From: Herbaspirillum sp. SJZ107
GTDB taxonomy: Bacteria > Pseudomonadota > Gammaproteobacteria > Burkholderiales > Burkholderiaceae_D
Assembly (NCBI RefSeq): GCF_006715485.1
Contig: NZ_VFNH01000002.1
Coordinates: forward strand, 868,001-932,000
Length of the DNA: 64,000 nucleotides
Direction of reading: 5' to 3'
Shown here in pieces: positions 19,238-27,026 of this stretch. The notes under the pieces were generated by a model. The model searched no databases. It was not told the origin of the DNA and worked only from the letters and a program-made list of their open reading frames with translations. Numbering within the stretch: position 1 is the first letter of the stretch; the number at the start of each line of letters is the position of its first letter. Position numbers and translations under genes: made by a program.

Positions 19238-19271
19238 AAAGCGCCGCCTGCGGGAACGCGGGCGGCGCTTT
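19238..19271 (-). terminator. Intrinsic terminator of the tonB-exb-TPR operon
   Basis: Read on the minus strand, an 11-bp stem with arms at 19238-19248 and 19261-19271 (core GGCGGCGC) ends in five T residues. A second perfect 10-bp hairpin without a T tract (19276-19285 with 19290-19299, loop of 4) precedes it, so the operon ends in a tandem hairpin. Confidence 0.82.
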
Positions 19272-19319
19272 CGAAGCACTGCCGCATGGGCGGCAGTGCA
19301 TGCCGGATGGCGTGTTGGC

Positions 19320-20549
19320 TTACGCCAGCGGCTTGTTGATGGCCATGATGAAGTAGCGGGCCAGTTCGGCGGTGCCGTCCTTGCCGCCCACGCCTTTCAG
19401 CGTGCTGATCGCCTGCTGCTTCTTGCCGGCGACGGCATAGGCTTCGCCCAGGTGCAGCTTGGCGTCTTCCGGGTACTTCAGGTTGCCGGCCTTGATGGCG
19501 GCTTCCATCATTTTCAGGCCCTTGTCGGCCTGGCCCGACTGCACCAGGCTGTAGCCCAGGGCGATCAGGCCGTCGTTGTCGTTGGCCTTGGTCAGCGAGG
19601 CTTCTTCGGCGGCGACGGTCTTGTTCTGCTCGGCCAGGGTCTTCTCGGCCAGGTCCTTCAGGCGCTGGTGACGCGCGGCGTCGGCACCGGTACCCAGTGC
19701 GCCGGCCTTGTAGCCCTTGTCGATGACCTTGATCGCTTCTGCCGGGGCCTTGGCTTGCAGGACCAGCTGGGCCATTTCCATGTACTCGCTCGGCTTCTTC
19801 ATCAGGCCGTTGGCCAGCTTCAGGCGGTAGATGTCGACGGCCAGGCGGCCGGAGAAGCCAGGCTTGCCCTGCACGCGGTTCAGCAGGTCGGTCCAGTACT
19901 GGGCCTTCGGATAATTCGCGGCCAGTTTCTCGATGGTGTTGACGTAGCCAACCTTGTCACCCTTCTTGAGCTGGACGTTGGCGAGCATGCCGAGCTGGTC
20001 TTCGCTCATGCGGCCGCTCTTCTCGGCATTGTGCAGTTCAGCTTCCAGGGCAGCAGTGTTGCCCTGCTTGTAATAGTTCTGCAGCAGGTAGGCGCGCAGT
20101 TCAGGATCGTCGCGCTCTTTCAGCTGGGCCTGGATCGCGGCGTTTGCCTTGCCCAGGTCGCCACCACGCATGTAGATGCCGATGAGGCCTTTGGACATCT
20201 GGGCTTTTTCGGAGGCCGACAGCTTGCCGGAACCGATCAGGTATTCGAAGGACTTGGCGGCGGCGGCGTAGTCACCTGCGCTCGAGGCGGCACCGGCACG
20301 GGTGCGTTCGATCAGGTAAGTTTCGTTTGCCGACTTGTTGCCGACCTTGTCGAGGTCATGCAGACGATTCAGGGCTTCCTTGTTCTTGCCCTGCTTCATC
20401 AGTTGCTGCGCTTCTTGCAGCGGCTTGCCGACTTCGGGACGGAGGGTCTCGGCGGCATAGGCCGGGGCCAGGCCAACCACCGGGACGGCGGCGGTGAATC
20501 CGAGTGCGGCCAGTGCGAGGCCGAGGTGTGCGAGGCGGAACTTGGACAT
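19320..20549 (-). CDS. Periplasmic TPR-repeat protein of the TonB/ExbBD operon
   Basis: A predicted exported protein of 409 residues: a signal peptide (MSKFRLAHLGLALAALGFTA, cleavage near AYA-AET) followed by helical repeats resembling TPR/Sel1 units, for example YAAAAKSFEYLIGSGKLS, LGKANAAIQAQL and GLKMMEAAIKAGN. Start 20549 is preferred because GAAAGA lies 9 bp upstream; ATGs at 20579 and 20558 are also in frame. It is the last gene of the operon, so it may be a scaffold or partner of the TonB complex. That role is inferred from position. Confidence 0.8.
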   Translation of the reverse strand: MSKFRLAHLGLALAALGFTAAVPVVGLAPAYAAETLRPEVGKPLQEAQQLMKQGKNKEALNRLHDLDKVGNKSANETYLIERTRAGAASSAGDYAAAAKSFEYLIGSGKLSASEKAQMSKGLIGIYMRGGDLGKANAAIQAQLKERDDPELRAYLLQNYYKQGNTAALEAELHNAEKSGRMSEDQLGMLANVQLKKGDKVGYVNTIEKLAANYPKAQYWTDLLNRVQGKPGFSGRLAVDIYRLKLANGLMKKPSEYMEMAQLVLQAKAPAEAIKVIDKGYKAGALGTGADAARHQRLKDLAEKTLAEQNKTVAAEEASLTKANDNDGLIALGYSLVQSGQADKGLKMMEAAIKAGNLKYPEDAKLHLGEAYAVAGKKQQAISTLKGVGGKDGTAELARYFIMAINKPLA

Positions 20550-20619
20550 TATCGACATTCTTTCATTCAAAATAGACACGGCAGGGAAACCCTGCCGTGT
20601 TCATTATAGCCAAAGCGAT

Positions 20620-21051
20620 TTACTGGAACTGTTCGTTGCCGACCATACCGATCTTGGTGACACCAAGACGTTGAGCCGACGCCATCACACCAGCGACAAC
20701 CTTGTACTCGACCAGCTTGTTCGGACGCAGGTGCACTTCCGGCTGATCGGCCATCGCCGCCACGTTGGACAGCTTGGCTTCGAGGGTGGCACGATCCGGG
20801 ATCGGGGTATTGTCCCAGAGGACAGTACCGTCGAAGTCCACGTCGATCGTGACCACCTGCGGTTCCTTGGTCGACGGTGGCGGGGTGCCGACCGGCATAT
20901 TCAAGTTAACCGAGTGGTTTTGCTTTGGAATGGTGATGATCATCATAATGATCAGCACCAGCATGACGTCGATCAGCGGCGTCATGTTCATTTCCATCAT
21001 CGGTTCCGGATCGGCGCCTGCGCCTCCGGGTGAACCAACGTTCATAGACAT
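20620..21051 (-). CDS. exbD: Biopolymer transport protein ExbD (second copy)
   Basis: A 143-residue ExbD/TolR-family protein: a short cytoplasmic N-terminus, one membrane segment NMTPLIDVMLVLIIMMIIT with the essential intramembrane Asp, and a periplasmic domain. It works with ExbB to couple the proton gradient to TonB. It is one of two exbD genes in the operon, as in Xanthomonas-type tonB loci. Here the segment after the helix is Pro-rich (MPVGTPPPS), unlike the first copy. Confidence 0.93.
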   Translation of the reverse strand: MSMNVGSPGGAGADPEPMMEMNMTPLIDVMLVLIIMMIITIPKQNHSVNLNMPVGTPPPSTKEPQVVTIDVDFDGTVLWDNTPIPDRATLEAKLSNVAAMADQPEVHLRPNKLVEYKVVAGVMASAQRLGVTKIGMVGNEQFQ

Positions 21052-21079
21052 GAGTGCTTCCTTTCAAATCTTGGGAACC

Positions 21080-21159
21080 AGCCCGATACGGGTTTCCCGC
21101 TAGGGGTCTTCCTGTATCGGGCTGCGGGGTCATCATCGGAAGAGGGGCGGACCCCTCTT
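21080..21159 (-). other. Two intercistronic stem-loops between the exbD genes
   Basis: A 10-bp stem (21080-21089 with 21114-21123), extendable to 13 bp with one G-U pair, is followed by an 8-bp stem (21140-21147 with 21152-21159, loop of 4). Both fall in the 116-bp gap between the two exbD coding regions and lack a T tract. They may stabilise or process the upstream mRNA; this is inference. Confidence 0.6.
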
Positions 21160-21167
21160 CACTTCGA

Positions 21168-21593
21168 TCAGCCCTTGTCAGGAATTTCGGTGATGAAACC
21201 GACTTTCTGAATCGCCGCACGCTGGGCCGTGTAGAGCACCCTGCCGATTGCTTCGTAGCGGGTTTCTTGGTCGCCACGAATCTTCACTTCCGGCTGGGGC
21301 ACTTTCACCGCTTCTTTCTTCAGGAATTCGAAGAGTTCGTCGGTGTTGGCCAGCTTGTGCTGGTTCCAGTACATATCGCCATCCTTGTTGACGACGATGT
21401 TCACGTCTTCCGGCGTGGTTTTGGCAGCCTGGTTGGTCTCGACGGGCAGTTTGATCTTCTGCAGTTTAAGAACAACCGGGCTGGTGATCAGAAAGATGAT
21501 CAGCAGAACCAACATCACGTCCACGAGGGGCGTGGTGTTGATCTCTGACATGACGGTATCTTCTCCGCTATCGGAGCCAACACTCATCGACAT
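21168..21593 (-). CDS. exbD: Biopolymer transport protein ExbD (first copy)
   Basis: A 141-residue ExbD-family protein with membrane segment NTTPLVDVMLVLLIIFLIT carrying the proton-channel Asp, followed by a periplasmic domain (WNQHKLANTDELFEFLKK). It starts 2 bp after the exbB stop and is certainly co-transcribed with it. Confidence 0.94.
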   Translation of the reverse strand: MSMSVGSDSGEDTVMSEINTTPLVDVMLVLLIIFLITSPVVLKLQKIKLPVETNQAAKTTPEDVNIVVNKDGDMYWNQHKLANTDELFEFLKKEAVKVPQPEVKIRGDQETRYEAIGRVLYTAQRAAIQKVGFITEIPDKG

Positions 21594-21595
21594 GA

Positions 21596-22525
21596 TTAGC
21601 CAACCTTTTTAGCGCCAGCGGCAGCACGGGCAGCTTCCGAGGTGTGCATTGCGCCCGAGATCAGGACGGAGTGCACGTCGGCGCTGAACGAACGGACGTC
21701 TTCCATTGCGGTCTTGTTACGACGGACCAGCCAGTTGTAGCCCAGAACGGCCGGGACTGCAACGAACAGACCGAATGCGGTCATGATCAGTGCTTCACCC
21801 ACCGGACCTGCAACCTTGTCGATCGACGCGTTACCGGTCATACCGATGTTGGTCAGTGCGTTGTAAATACCCCAGACGGTACCGAACAGACCGATGAACG
21901 GTGCGGTCGAGCCGACGGTTGCCAGGAACGACAGGCCATCTTGCAGACGCGACTGGACTTTGTCCACGGCGCGCTGGATCTGCATGGTGGTCCAGGTCGA
22001 CAGGTCGATCTGCTCGAGCAGGGCGCCGTCGTGGTGCTGGGTTGCCTTGGTGCCGGTTTCAGCGATGAAGCGGAACGGCGAGCCTTCGGTCAGTTGTGCC
22101 GAGCCGGCAGCGATCGACGGAGCTTTCCAGAACTTCTGGTTGGTTTCCTTCGACTGACGGAAGATCTTCGACTGGTCGATCAGCTTGGTGATCAGGATGT
22201 ACCACGAACCCATCGACATCAGGGCCAGGATGATCAGGGTGCCGCGCGACACGACGCCGCCTTCCCACACGGCCTGGATGCCGAACGGGTTCTCGACTTC
22301 TTCTTTCTTGCCTTCAGCAGCGGCCGGGGCGCCTGCAGCCGGAGCTGCTGCTGCGTCGGTTGCCGGTGCTGCTGCCGGTGCTGCTGCGTCAGCCGCAGGA
22401 GCTGCCGGGGCGCTCGCTGCTGCCGGAGCGTCAGCGAAGGCCGGTGCGGACACCAGCGCCGAAGCTGCCGTAACCGAGAACAGGACAGCCGCCAGCAGAG
22501 CGGACAAACGGGTATTCTTAAACAT
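21596..22525 (-). CDS. exbB: ExbB/TolQ-family proton channel subunit with long N-terminal extension
   Basis: A 309-residue protein. An N-terminal signal-like segment (FKNTRLSALLAAVLFSVTAA, ending AFA) is followed by about 50 residues rich in Ala and Pro, then the MotA/TolQ/ExbB core with three membrane segments (TLIILALMSMGSWYILITKL, FLATVGSTAPFIGLFGTVWG, IMTAFGLFVAVPAVLGYNWL). ATG 22525 has a near-ideal GGAGGA site. The extension is longer than in E. coli ExbB and resembles the variants with a cleavable leader. It forms the energising complex with TonB and ExbD. Confidence 0.93.
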   Translation of the reverse strand: MFKNTRLSALLAAVLFSVTAASALVSAPAFADAPAAASAPAAPAADAAAPAAAPATDAAAAPAAGAPAAAEGKKEEVENPFGIQAVWEGGVVSRGTLIILALMSMGSWYILITKLIDQSKIFRQSKETNQKFWKAPSIAAGSAQLTEGSPFRFIAETGTKATQHHDGALLEQIDLSTWTTMQIQRAVDKVQSRLQDGLSFLATVGSTAPFIGLFGTVWGIYNALTNIGMTGNASIDKVAGPVGEALIMTAFGLFVAVPAVLGYNWLVRRNKTAMEDVRSFSADVHSVLISGAMHTSEAARAAAGAKKVG

Positions 22526-22608
22526 GCTTCCTCCAAAAATTAAAATGAACAGTTCGCTGAACAGATGACAACGAAAATCACAGTTTGAGACGTTGCTGCC
22601 GTCCCGGT

Positions 22609-23274
22609 TTATTCCAAAGTCCAGACGTACTGCACTGCTACCCATGCTTGTTGGGGCGCCCCATCAACCATTGCTGGCTTGAATCGGCATTTACCAAGAG
22701 CTGACTGCGCAGCTTTATCCAGATCGCGGAAGCCACTCGACTTCGCCATCTTGGAATCCATCACGTGACCATCCACGCCAATCAGGAACGAAATGGTCGA
22801 CACACCCGTTTCTTCATTACGCAGCGACGATTTCGGGTATTCCGGTTTCGCGCAGGTGTTGAAGTCTGCCACTGCCTCGGTACGCGAAGGACCCTTGGCC
22901 GGTGCTGCCGGTGCCGGAGGGGCCGGCTGTGCCGGTGGCGTGCGGTTGATCTCCGTCGTTGCCGGTTTCGCAGTGGTCGTGTTAGCGATCACATTCTGCG
23001 GCGGCGGCGGGGTCTGCACCTGCACTTCAACCGGCGGAATGAATGGAGGCGGCGGGGCCTTCATTTCCGGCGGTGGCGGCGGGGGCGGAACATCCGGCGG
23101 TGGCGGCGGTTTCACTTCCTCGATAATTTTGGTCTCCACTGGTTCCATCATCTTGGCGACCATGCGCTTTCCGAGACCGGTAACCAGCCCGTAAGCGACA
23201 ATCAGGTGCAAGACGATAACAATGGCGATACCAGTGAAATTCTTCCCGGCGTTCTTCTCTTGCGAAAAATTCAT
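22609..23274 (-). CDS. tonB: TonB energy-transducing protein
   Basis: A 221-residue TonB: an N-terminal membrane anchor (TGIAIVIVLHLIVAYGLVTG), a periplasmic Pro-rich stretch about 50-95 with runs of five to seven prolines, and a C-terminal TonB domain (PEYPKSSLRNEETGVSTISF, FKPAMVDG). It transmits proton-motive force from ExbB/ExbD to outer-membrane siderophore and nutrient receptors. The start at 23274 is set by GGAG upstream; the frame is open further. It heads a five-gene operon. Confidence 0.95.
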   Translation of the reverse strand: MNFSQEKNAGKNFTGIAIVIVLHLIVAYGLVTGLGKRMVAKMMEPVETKIIEEVKPPPPPDVPPPPPPPEMKAPPPPFIPPVEVQVQTPPPPQNVIANTTTAKPATTEINRTPPAQPAPPAPAAPAKGPSRTEAVADFNTCAKPEYPKSSLRNEETGVSTISFLIGVDGHVMDSKMAKSSGFRDLDKAAQSALGKCRFKPAMVDGAPQQAWVAVQYVWTLE

Positions 23275-23937
23275 CCTGCTTTCTCCAATACCAACCTTTT
23301 TTGTTGCTACCAAACCCACTAAACACGACAAAATGCTAAGAGCCGCATCCGGGACATCGGCGAATTATACCTACGAATTCTTTTTTGCACATACATTTTT
23401 ATGCCCTCAAAGAGAGGCTATTTGCCTGTAAAAACAAGCAAACAAGCACATCAGTATGAAGAATCCGCAGGCCCGTCGACGACGCAAAAACTTAGCTGTT
23501 TAACAATGTCAAGTGGTGCCCTTTTTTGATGCGTGGAAGATCAGGCAACAGACGCCTTCTGCCGAATTTTCCATGCTGAATTTGCTACTTAGCAAATATA
23601 TGGTGAAACGGTCGTGGCGTTTCTGCCAACTATAACCAATTTACATGCCAGTGGGTGTTCTGTTGAACAAAAAACCCTTTAAAAACAAGGCGAAAGCCAT
23701 AAGAGGACCTTATATGGATATCGGCTCTTGATATGGCTCAGTGTGCATGTAAGATGGTTTTTGAACAATATCAGATAAGTAATGTAATGACGAGAAGGTA
23801 TGCATTCAATCGTACCGCGCTGGCGGACCAGGAATGTTTGCGCTCGCACCAAGCAGGTGCCGGAGCGCGCGGAGGCGGCACGCCCGCGGTGCACACTATA
23901 TATATAGAGGGATGCAGCGCGGCCGGTGCCGCAGCCG
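23275..23937. other. Noncoding region upstream of tonB
   Basis: About 660 bp, clearly more AT-rich than its surroundings, with no convincing gene in any frame. It holds the tonB promoter region, an 8-bp inverted repeat ATTTGCTA/TAGCAAAT (23580-23597) that could be an operator, and a short TA run (TATATATATA near 23899). A Fur box would be expected for a tonB operon, but I could not recognise a convincing 19-bp Fur site. Confidence 0.6.
23364..23369 (-). promoter_or_regulatory. Probable -10 box of the tonB operon promoter
   Basis: On the minus strand a perfect TATAAT lies about 90 bp upstream of the tonB start. The -35 region 17 bp further up is poor (ATGTGC-like), suggesting an activator or a repressed weak promoter. 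The transcript leader would be about 80 nt. Confidence 0.5.
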
Positions 23938-23966
23938 AAAAAAAGCCCGCACGGAAGGGTGCGGGC
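23938..23966 (-). terminator. Intrinsic terminator of the prkA-yeaH-spoVR operon
   Basis: On the minus strand an 8-bp stem GCCCGCAC/GTGCGGGC (23959-23966 with 23945-23952, 6-nt loop) ends in seven T residues, 22 bp after the spoVR stop. Confidence 0.88.
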
Positions 23967-23988
23967 GGAGGGAAAGGAAGCGCGGATC

Positions 23989-25518
23989 TCAGTAGCGCGC
24001 GCGCTTTTCGCGCCTGCACTCGAGGCTGCTGACCACGCGGCCGGACGGGTCGACGGTTTCGAGGCGCACGTCGAAGCCCCACAGGCGGGCCACGTGCTTC
24101 AGCACTTCATGCGCCTGCTGGTTGAGCGGGCGGCGCTGGAATTGCGTATGGCGCAGGGTCAGCGCGCGGTCGTCGCGCGTATTGACTTGCCAGACCTGGA
24201 TGTTGGGTTCGCGGTTGCCCAGGTTGTACTGCTCGGCCAGCTGTTGGCGTACGTAGCGGTAGCCGGCCTCGTCGTGGATCGCCGAAATCGTCAATTTATC
24301 GCTGCGGTCGTCGTCGAGCACGGCGAAGAAGTGGAATTCGCGGATCAGCTTGGGCGACAGGTACTGGGCAATGAAACTTTCATCCTTGAAGTTGCGCATG
24401 GCGAAGTCCAGTGTCTTGATCCAGTCGCTGCCGGCAATGTCCGGGAACCAGGCGCGGTCTTCGTCGGTCGGGTTCTCGCAGATGCGCTTGATGTCCATCA
24501 TCATTGCGAATCCCAGCGCATATGGATTGATGCCACTGTAATAGGGGCTGTTGGCGGCCGGCTGGAACACCACGTTGGTGTGGCTCTGCAGGAATTCCAG
24601 CATGAAGCCGTCGCCGACGATGCCTTCCTTGTGCAGCTCGTGCAGGATGGTGTAGTGCCAGAAGGTGGCCCAGCCCTCGTTCATCACCTGGGTCTGGCGT
24701 TGCGGATAGAAATATTGCGAGATCTTGCGCGAGATACGCACCAGCTCGCGCTGCCAGGGCTCCAGCAGCGGCGCGTATTTCTCGATGAAGTACAGCAGGT
24801 TTTCCTCGGGCTCGACCGGGAAGCGCGGCGGCGCGGCCGCATCCTTCTGGGCTTCCTCGCGGCGCGGCAGGGTACGCCACAGTTCGTTCACCTGGGACTG
24901 GATGTATTCTTCGCGCTCCTTCTGGCGGTTCTGTTCCTGCGCGACCGACAGCTTGGCCGGCCGCTTGTAGCGGTCGACGCCATAGTTTTGCAGCGCATGG
25001 CAGGAGTCGAGCAATTCCTCGACGGCGTCGATGCCGTGCCGCTGCTCGCATTCGGCGATGTAGTTCTTGGCAAAGACCATGTAGTCGACGATGGCGTCGG
25101 CATCGGTCCAGGTGCGGAACAGGTAATTCCCCTTGAAAAAGGAATTGTGGCCATAGGCGGCGTGGGCGATCACCAGCGCCTGCATGGTCAGGCTGTTTTC
25201 CTCCATCAGGTAGGCGATGCACGGATTCGAGTTGATCACGATCTCGTAGGCCAGGCCCATCTGGCCGCGCTTGTAGCTTTTTTCCGTGCTGAGGAAGTGC
25301 TTGCCGAAGGACCAGTGGTTGTACGACACCGGCATGCCCACCGAGGTGTAGGCATCCATCATTTGTTCGGCGGTGATGATTTCGAGCTGGTTGGGGTAGG
25401 TGTCCAGGCCGAACTTCCTGGCCACCCGGCGGATTTCCTCGTGTGCCTGTTCGATCAGGTCGAAGGTCCACTCCGACTGTTCGGGCAGGGCGCGCGGGTT
25501 GTTGGGATCTCTTGGCAT
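23989..25518 (-). CDS. SpoVR family protein
   Basis: A 509-residue SpoVR/YcgB-family protein, starting MPRDPNNPRALPEQSEWTFD. Segments such as NSNPCIAYLMEENSLTMQ, HAAYGHNSFFKGNYLF and MNEGWATFWHYTILHELH are family hallmarks, the last resembling a metal-binding helix. The biochemical role is unresolved; SpoVR was named for spore cortex formation in Bacillus, but proteobacterial members go with PrkA and YeaH. It lies 37 bp after yeaH and ends the operon. Confidence 0.93.
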   Translation of the reverse strand: MPRDPNNPRALPEQSEWTFDLIEQAHEEIRRVARKFGLDTYPNQLEIITAEQMMDAYTSVGMPVSYNHWSFGKHFLSTEKSYKRGQMGLAYEIVINSNPCIAYLMEENSLTMQALVIAHAAYGHNSFFKGNYLFRTWTDADAIVDYMVFAKNYIAECEQRHGIDAVEELLDSCHALQNYGVDRYKRPAKLSVAQEQNRQKEREEYIQSQVNELWRTLPRREEAQKDAAAPPRFPVEPEENLLYFIEKYAPLLEPWQRELVRISRKISQYFYPQRQTQVMNEGWATFWHYTILHELHKEGIVGDGFMLEFLQSHTNVVFQPAANSPYYSGINPYALGFAMMMDIKRICENPTDEDRAWFPDIAGSDWIKTLDFAMRNFKDESFIAQYLSPKLIREFHFFAVLDDDRSDKLTISAIHDEAGYRYVRQQLAEQYNLGNREPNIQVWQVNTRDDRALTLRHTQFQRRPLNQQAHEVLKHVARLWGFDVRLETVDPSGRVVSSLECRREKRARY

Positions 25519-25554
25519 GAGCGGGCCTCGCTTTGCATTGCTGCTGTCTACCGT

Positions 25555-26844
25555 TTATTTGGGCTGCTTCTTGAACAGTTCACGGAACACTGGATAAATA
25601 TCGGCCGGCGTCACGATCTTCTGCATGGCGAAGTTCGGATGCGTGGCCGCCACTTCGGCATACTGCTCCCACAGGTTCTGGGGCGGGCCGTCGGTGATCT
25701 CGACATAGGTGTAGTACTGCACCCGGGGCATGATCTGGCTGTTGAGGATCTGCTTGCACAGCACCGAGTCGTTGTCCCAGTTGTCGCCGTCGGACGCCTG
25801 CGCCACGTAGCTGTTCCAGTCGCCGTTGCTGTAGCGCTCGGTGACGATCTTGTTCAGCATGTGCAGCGCCGAAGACACGACCGTGCCGCCGGATTCGCGC
25901 GAATGGAAGAACTCGTTCTCGTCGACTTCGGCCGCGGCCGTGTGGTGGCGGATGAAGACCACTTCGATCTTTTCGTACACGCGCTTCAGGAACAGGTACA
26001 GCAGGATGAAGAAGCGCTTGGCGGTGTCCTTGCGGCTTTCATCCATCGAGCCCGATACGTCCATGATGCAGAACATCACGGCCGCGGTAGAAGGCTTCGG
26101 GATCTTGATCCGGTTGCTGTAGCGCAGGTCGATCGGGTCGATAAAGGGGATCGCCAGCAGCCGCGTGTGCAGGTGGTGGATCTTGTGCTTGAGTTCGAGG
26201 ACCTGCGGGTCGTCGTCCTCGGCGCCGTTCTCGCGCAGTTCGCGCAGCTCGTGCTCGAGCGCGGTGAGTTGCTTGCGCGACGGTCCGCCCACGGCGATGC
26301 GGCGTCCCAGCGCCCCGCGCAGCGAGCGCAGCACGTGGATGTTGGAGGGCGTGCCGGAAATGTTGTAGCCGGCGCGCTGGTTCTTGAATTCGACGACCTG
26401 GGTCAGCTGCGTCTTGATCATGTTCGGCAGCTCGAGGTCCTCGAAGAAGTAGTTCATGAATTCTTCGCGGCTCAGTTCGAAGATGAAATCGTCTTCGGTG
26501 GTCTGCTCGCTGTTGCCCGCCTTGCCGCGGCCGGCGCCGCCGCCACCGCCGCGCGGACGGTTGAACTGGTCGCCTTTCTGGTATTCGGTGTTGCCGGGGT
26601 TGACGGTCTCCCAGACACCGCCATGCGCGTGTCCGAAGCGGGGTTCGTTCACGTCCTTGACGGGAATCGAGACCTTTTCGCCATTTTCGATGTCGGTGAT
26701 CGAGCGACCCTTGATCGCCCGGCCCACCGCATCCTTGATTTGCGCCTTGTAGCGGCGCAAGAAGCGTTCGCGGTTGACCGCAGACTTGTTCTTGCCCTGC
26801 AAGCGTCGGTCGATGAGGTAAGTCAAAACAGGCCTCCTGCTCAA
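25555..26844 (-). CDS. yeaH: YeaH/DUF444 family protein with VWA domain
   Basis: A 429-residue protein of the DUF444/YeaH family, starting RRPVLTYLIDRRLQGKNKSA. The N-terminal half has a Gly-rich linker (GGGGGAGRGKAG) and the C-terminal half a von Willebrand A domain with the MIDAS motif MDVSGSMDESRKD. In E. coli YeaH works in one operon with the kinase YeaG/PrkA during nitrogen starvation and stationary phase. It is the middle gene of the present three-gene set. Confidence 0.93.
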   Translation of the reverse strand: MSRRPVLTYLIDRRLQGKNKSAVNRERFLRRYKAQIKDAVGRAIKGRSITDIENGEKVSIPVKDVNEPRFGHAHGGVWETVNPGNTEYQKGDQFNRPRGGGGGAGRGKAGNSEQTTEDDFIFELSREEFMNYFFEDLELPNMIKTQLTQVVEFKNQRAGYNISGTPSNIHVLRSLRGALGRRIAVGGPSRKQLTALEHELRELRENGAEDDDPQVLELKHKIHHLHTRLLAIPFIDPIDLRYSNRIKIPKPSTAAVMFCIMDVSGSMDESRKDTAKRFFILLYLFLKRVYEKIEVVFIRHHTAAAEVDENEFFHSRESGGTVVSSALHMLNKIVTERYSNGDWNSYVAQASDGDNWDNDSVLCKQILNSQIMPRVQYYTYVEITDGPPQNLWEQYAEVAATHPNFAMQKIVTPADIYPVFRELFKKQPK

Positions 26845-26994
26845 ATTCGCGGCGGGCCGGATTCCTTCCCGGTCCTGTGTATCTTAACGCTTCGCGGCGT
26901 TACGTGGTTGGCATACCGGACTTTGGTGGGACAGGGACTACACATCAAGCGCGCCCAGCCTAACAGCCCTGCAACCACGCTCCTCGCGGTGGAG

Positions 26995-27021
26995 CAGGAT
27001 GGGCACGCCGTGCCCATCCTG
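26995..27021 (-). repeat. Perfect 12-bp hairpin just after the prkA stop
   Basis: Arms CAGGATGGGCAC (26995-27006) and GTGCCCATCCTG (27010-27021) flank a 3-nt loop, 6 bp after the prkA coding region and about 150 bp before yeaH. No T tract follows. It may protect the prkA mRNA 3' end or partly reduce read-through into yeaH. Confidence 0.62.
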
Positions 27022-27026
27022 CGGAC

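Noticed and set aside
22300-22450. Ala/Pro-rich repeats in exbB as a possible satellite or CRISPR-like array
   Set aside because: They are coding GCN/CCN low-complexity repeats within the ExbB extension, without regular spacing.
23275-23500. Fur box in front of tonB
   Set aside because: Expected from biology, but no stretch matched the 19-bp GATAATGATAATCATTATC pattern well enough.
23895-23908. TATATATATA run upstream of the spoVR terminator
   Set aside because: A simple dinucleotide run with no partner element or gene to serve.
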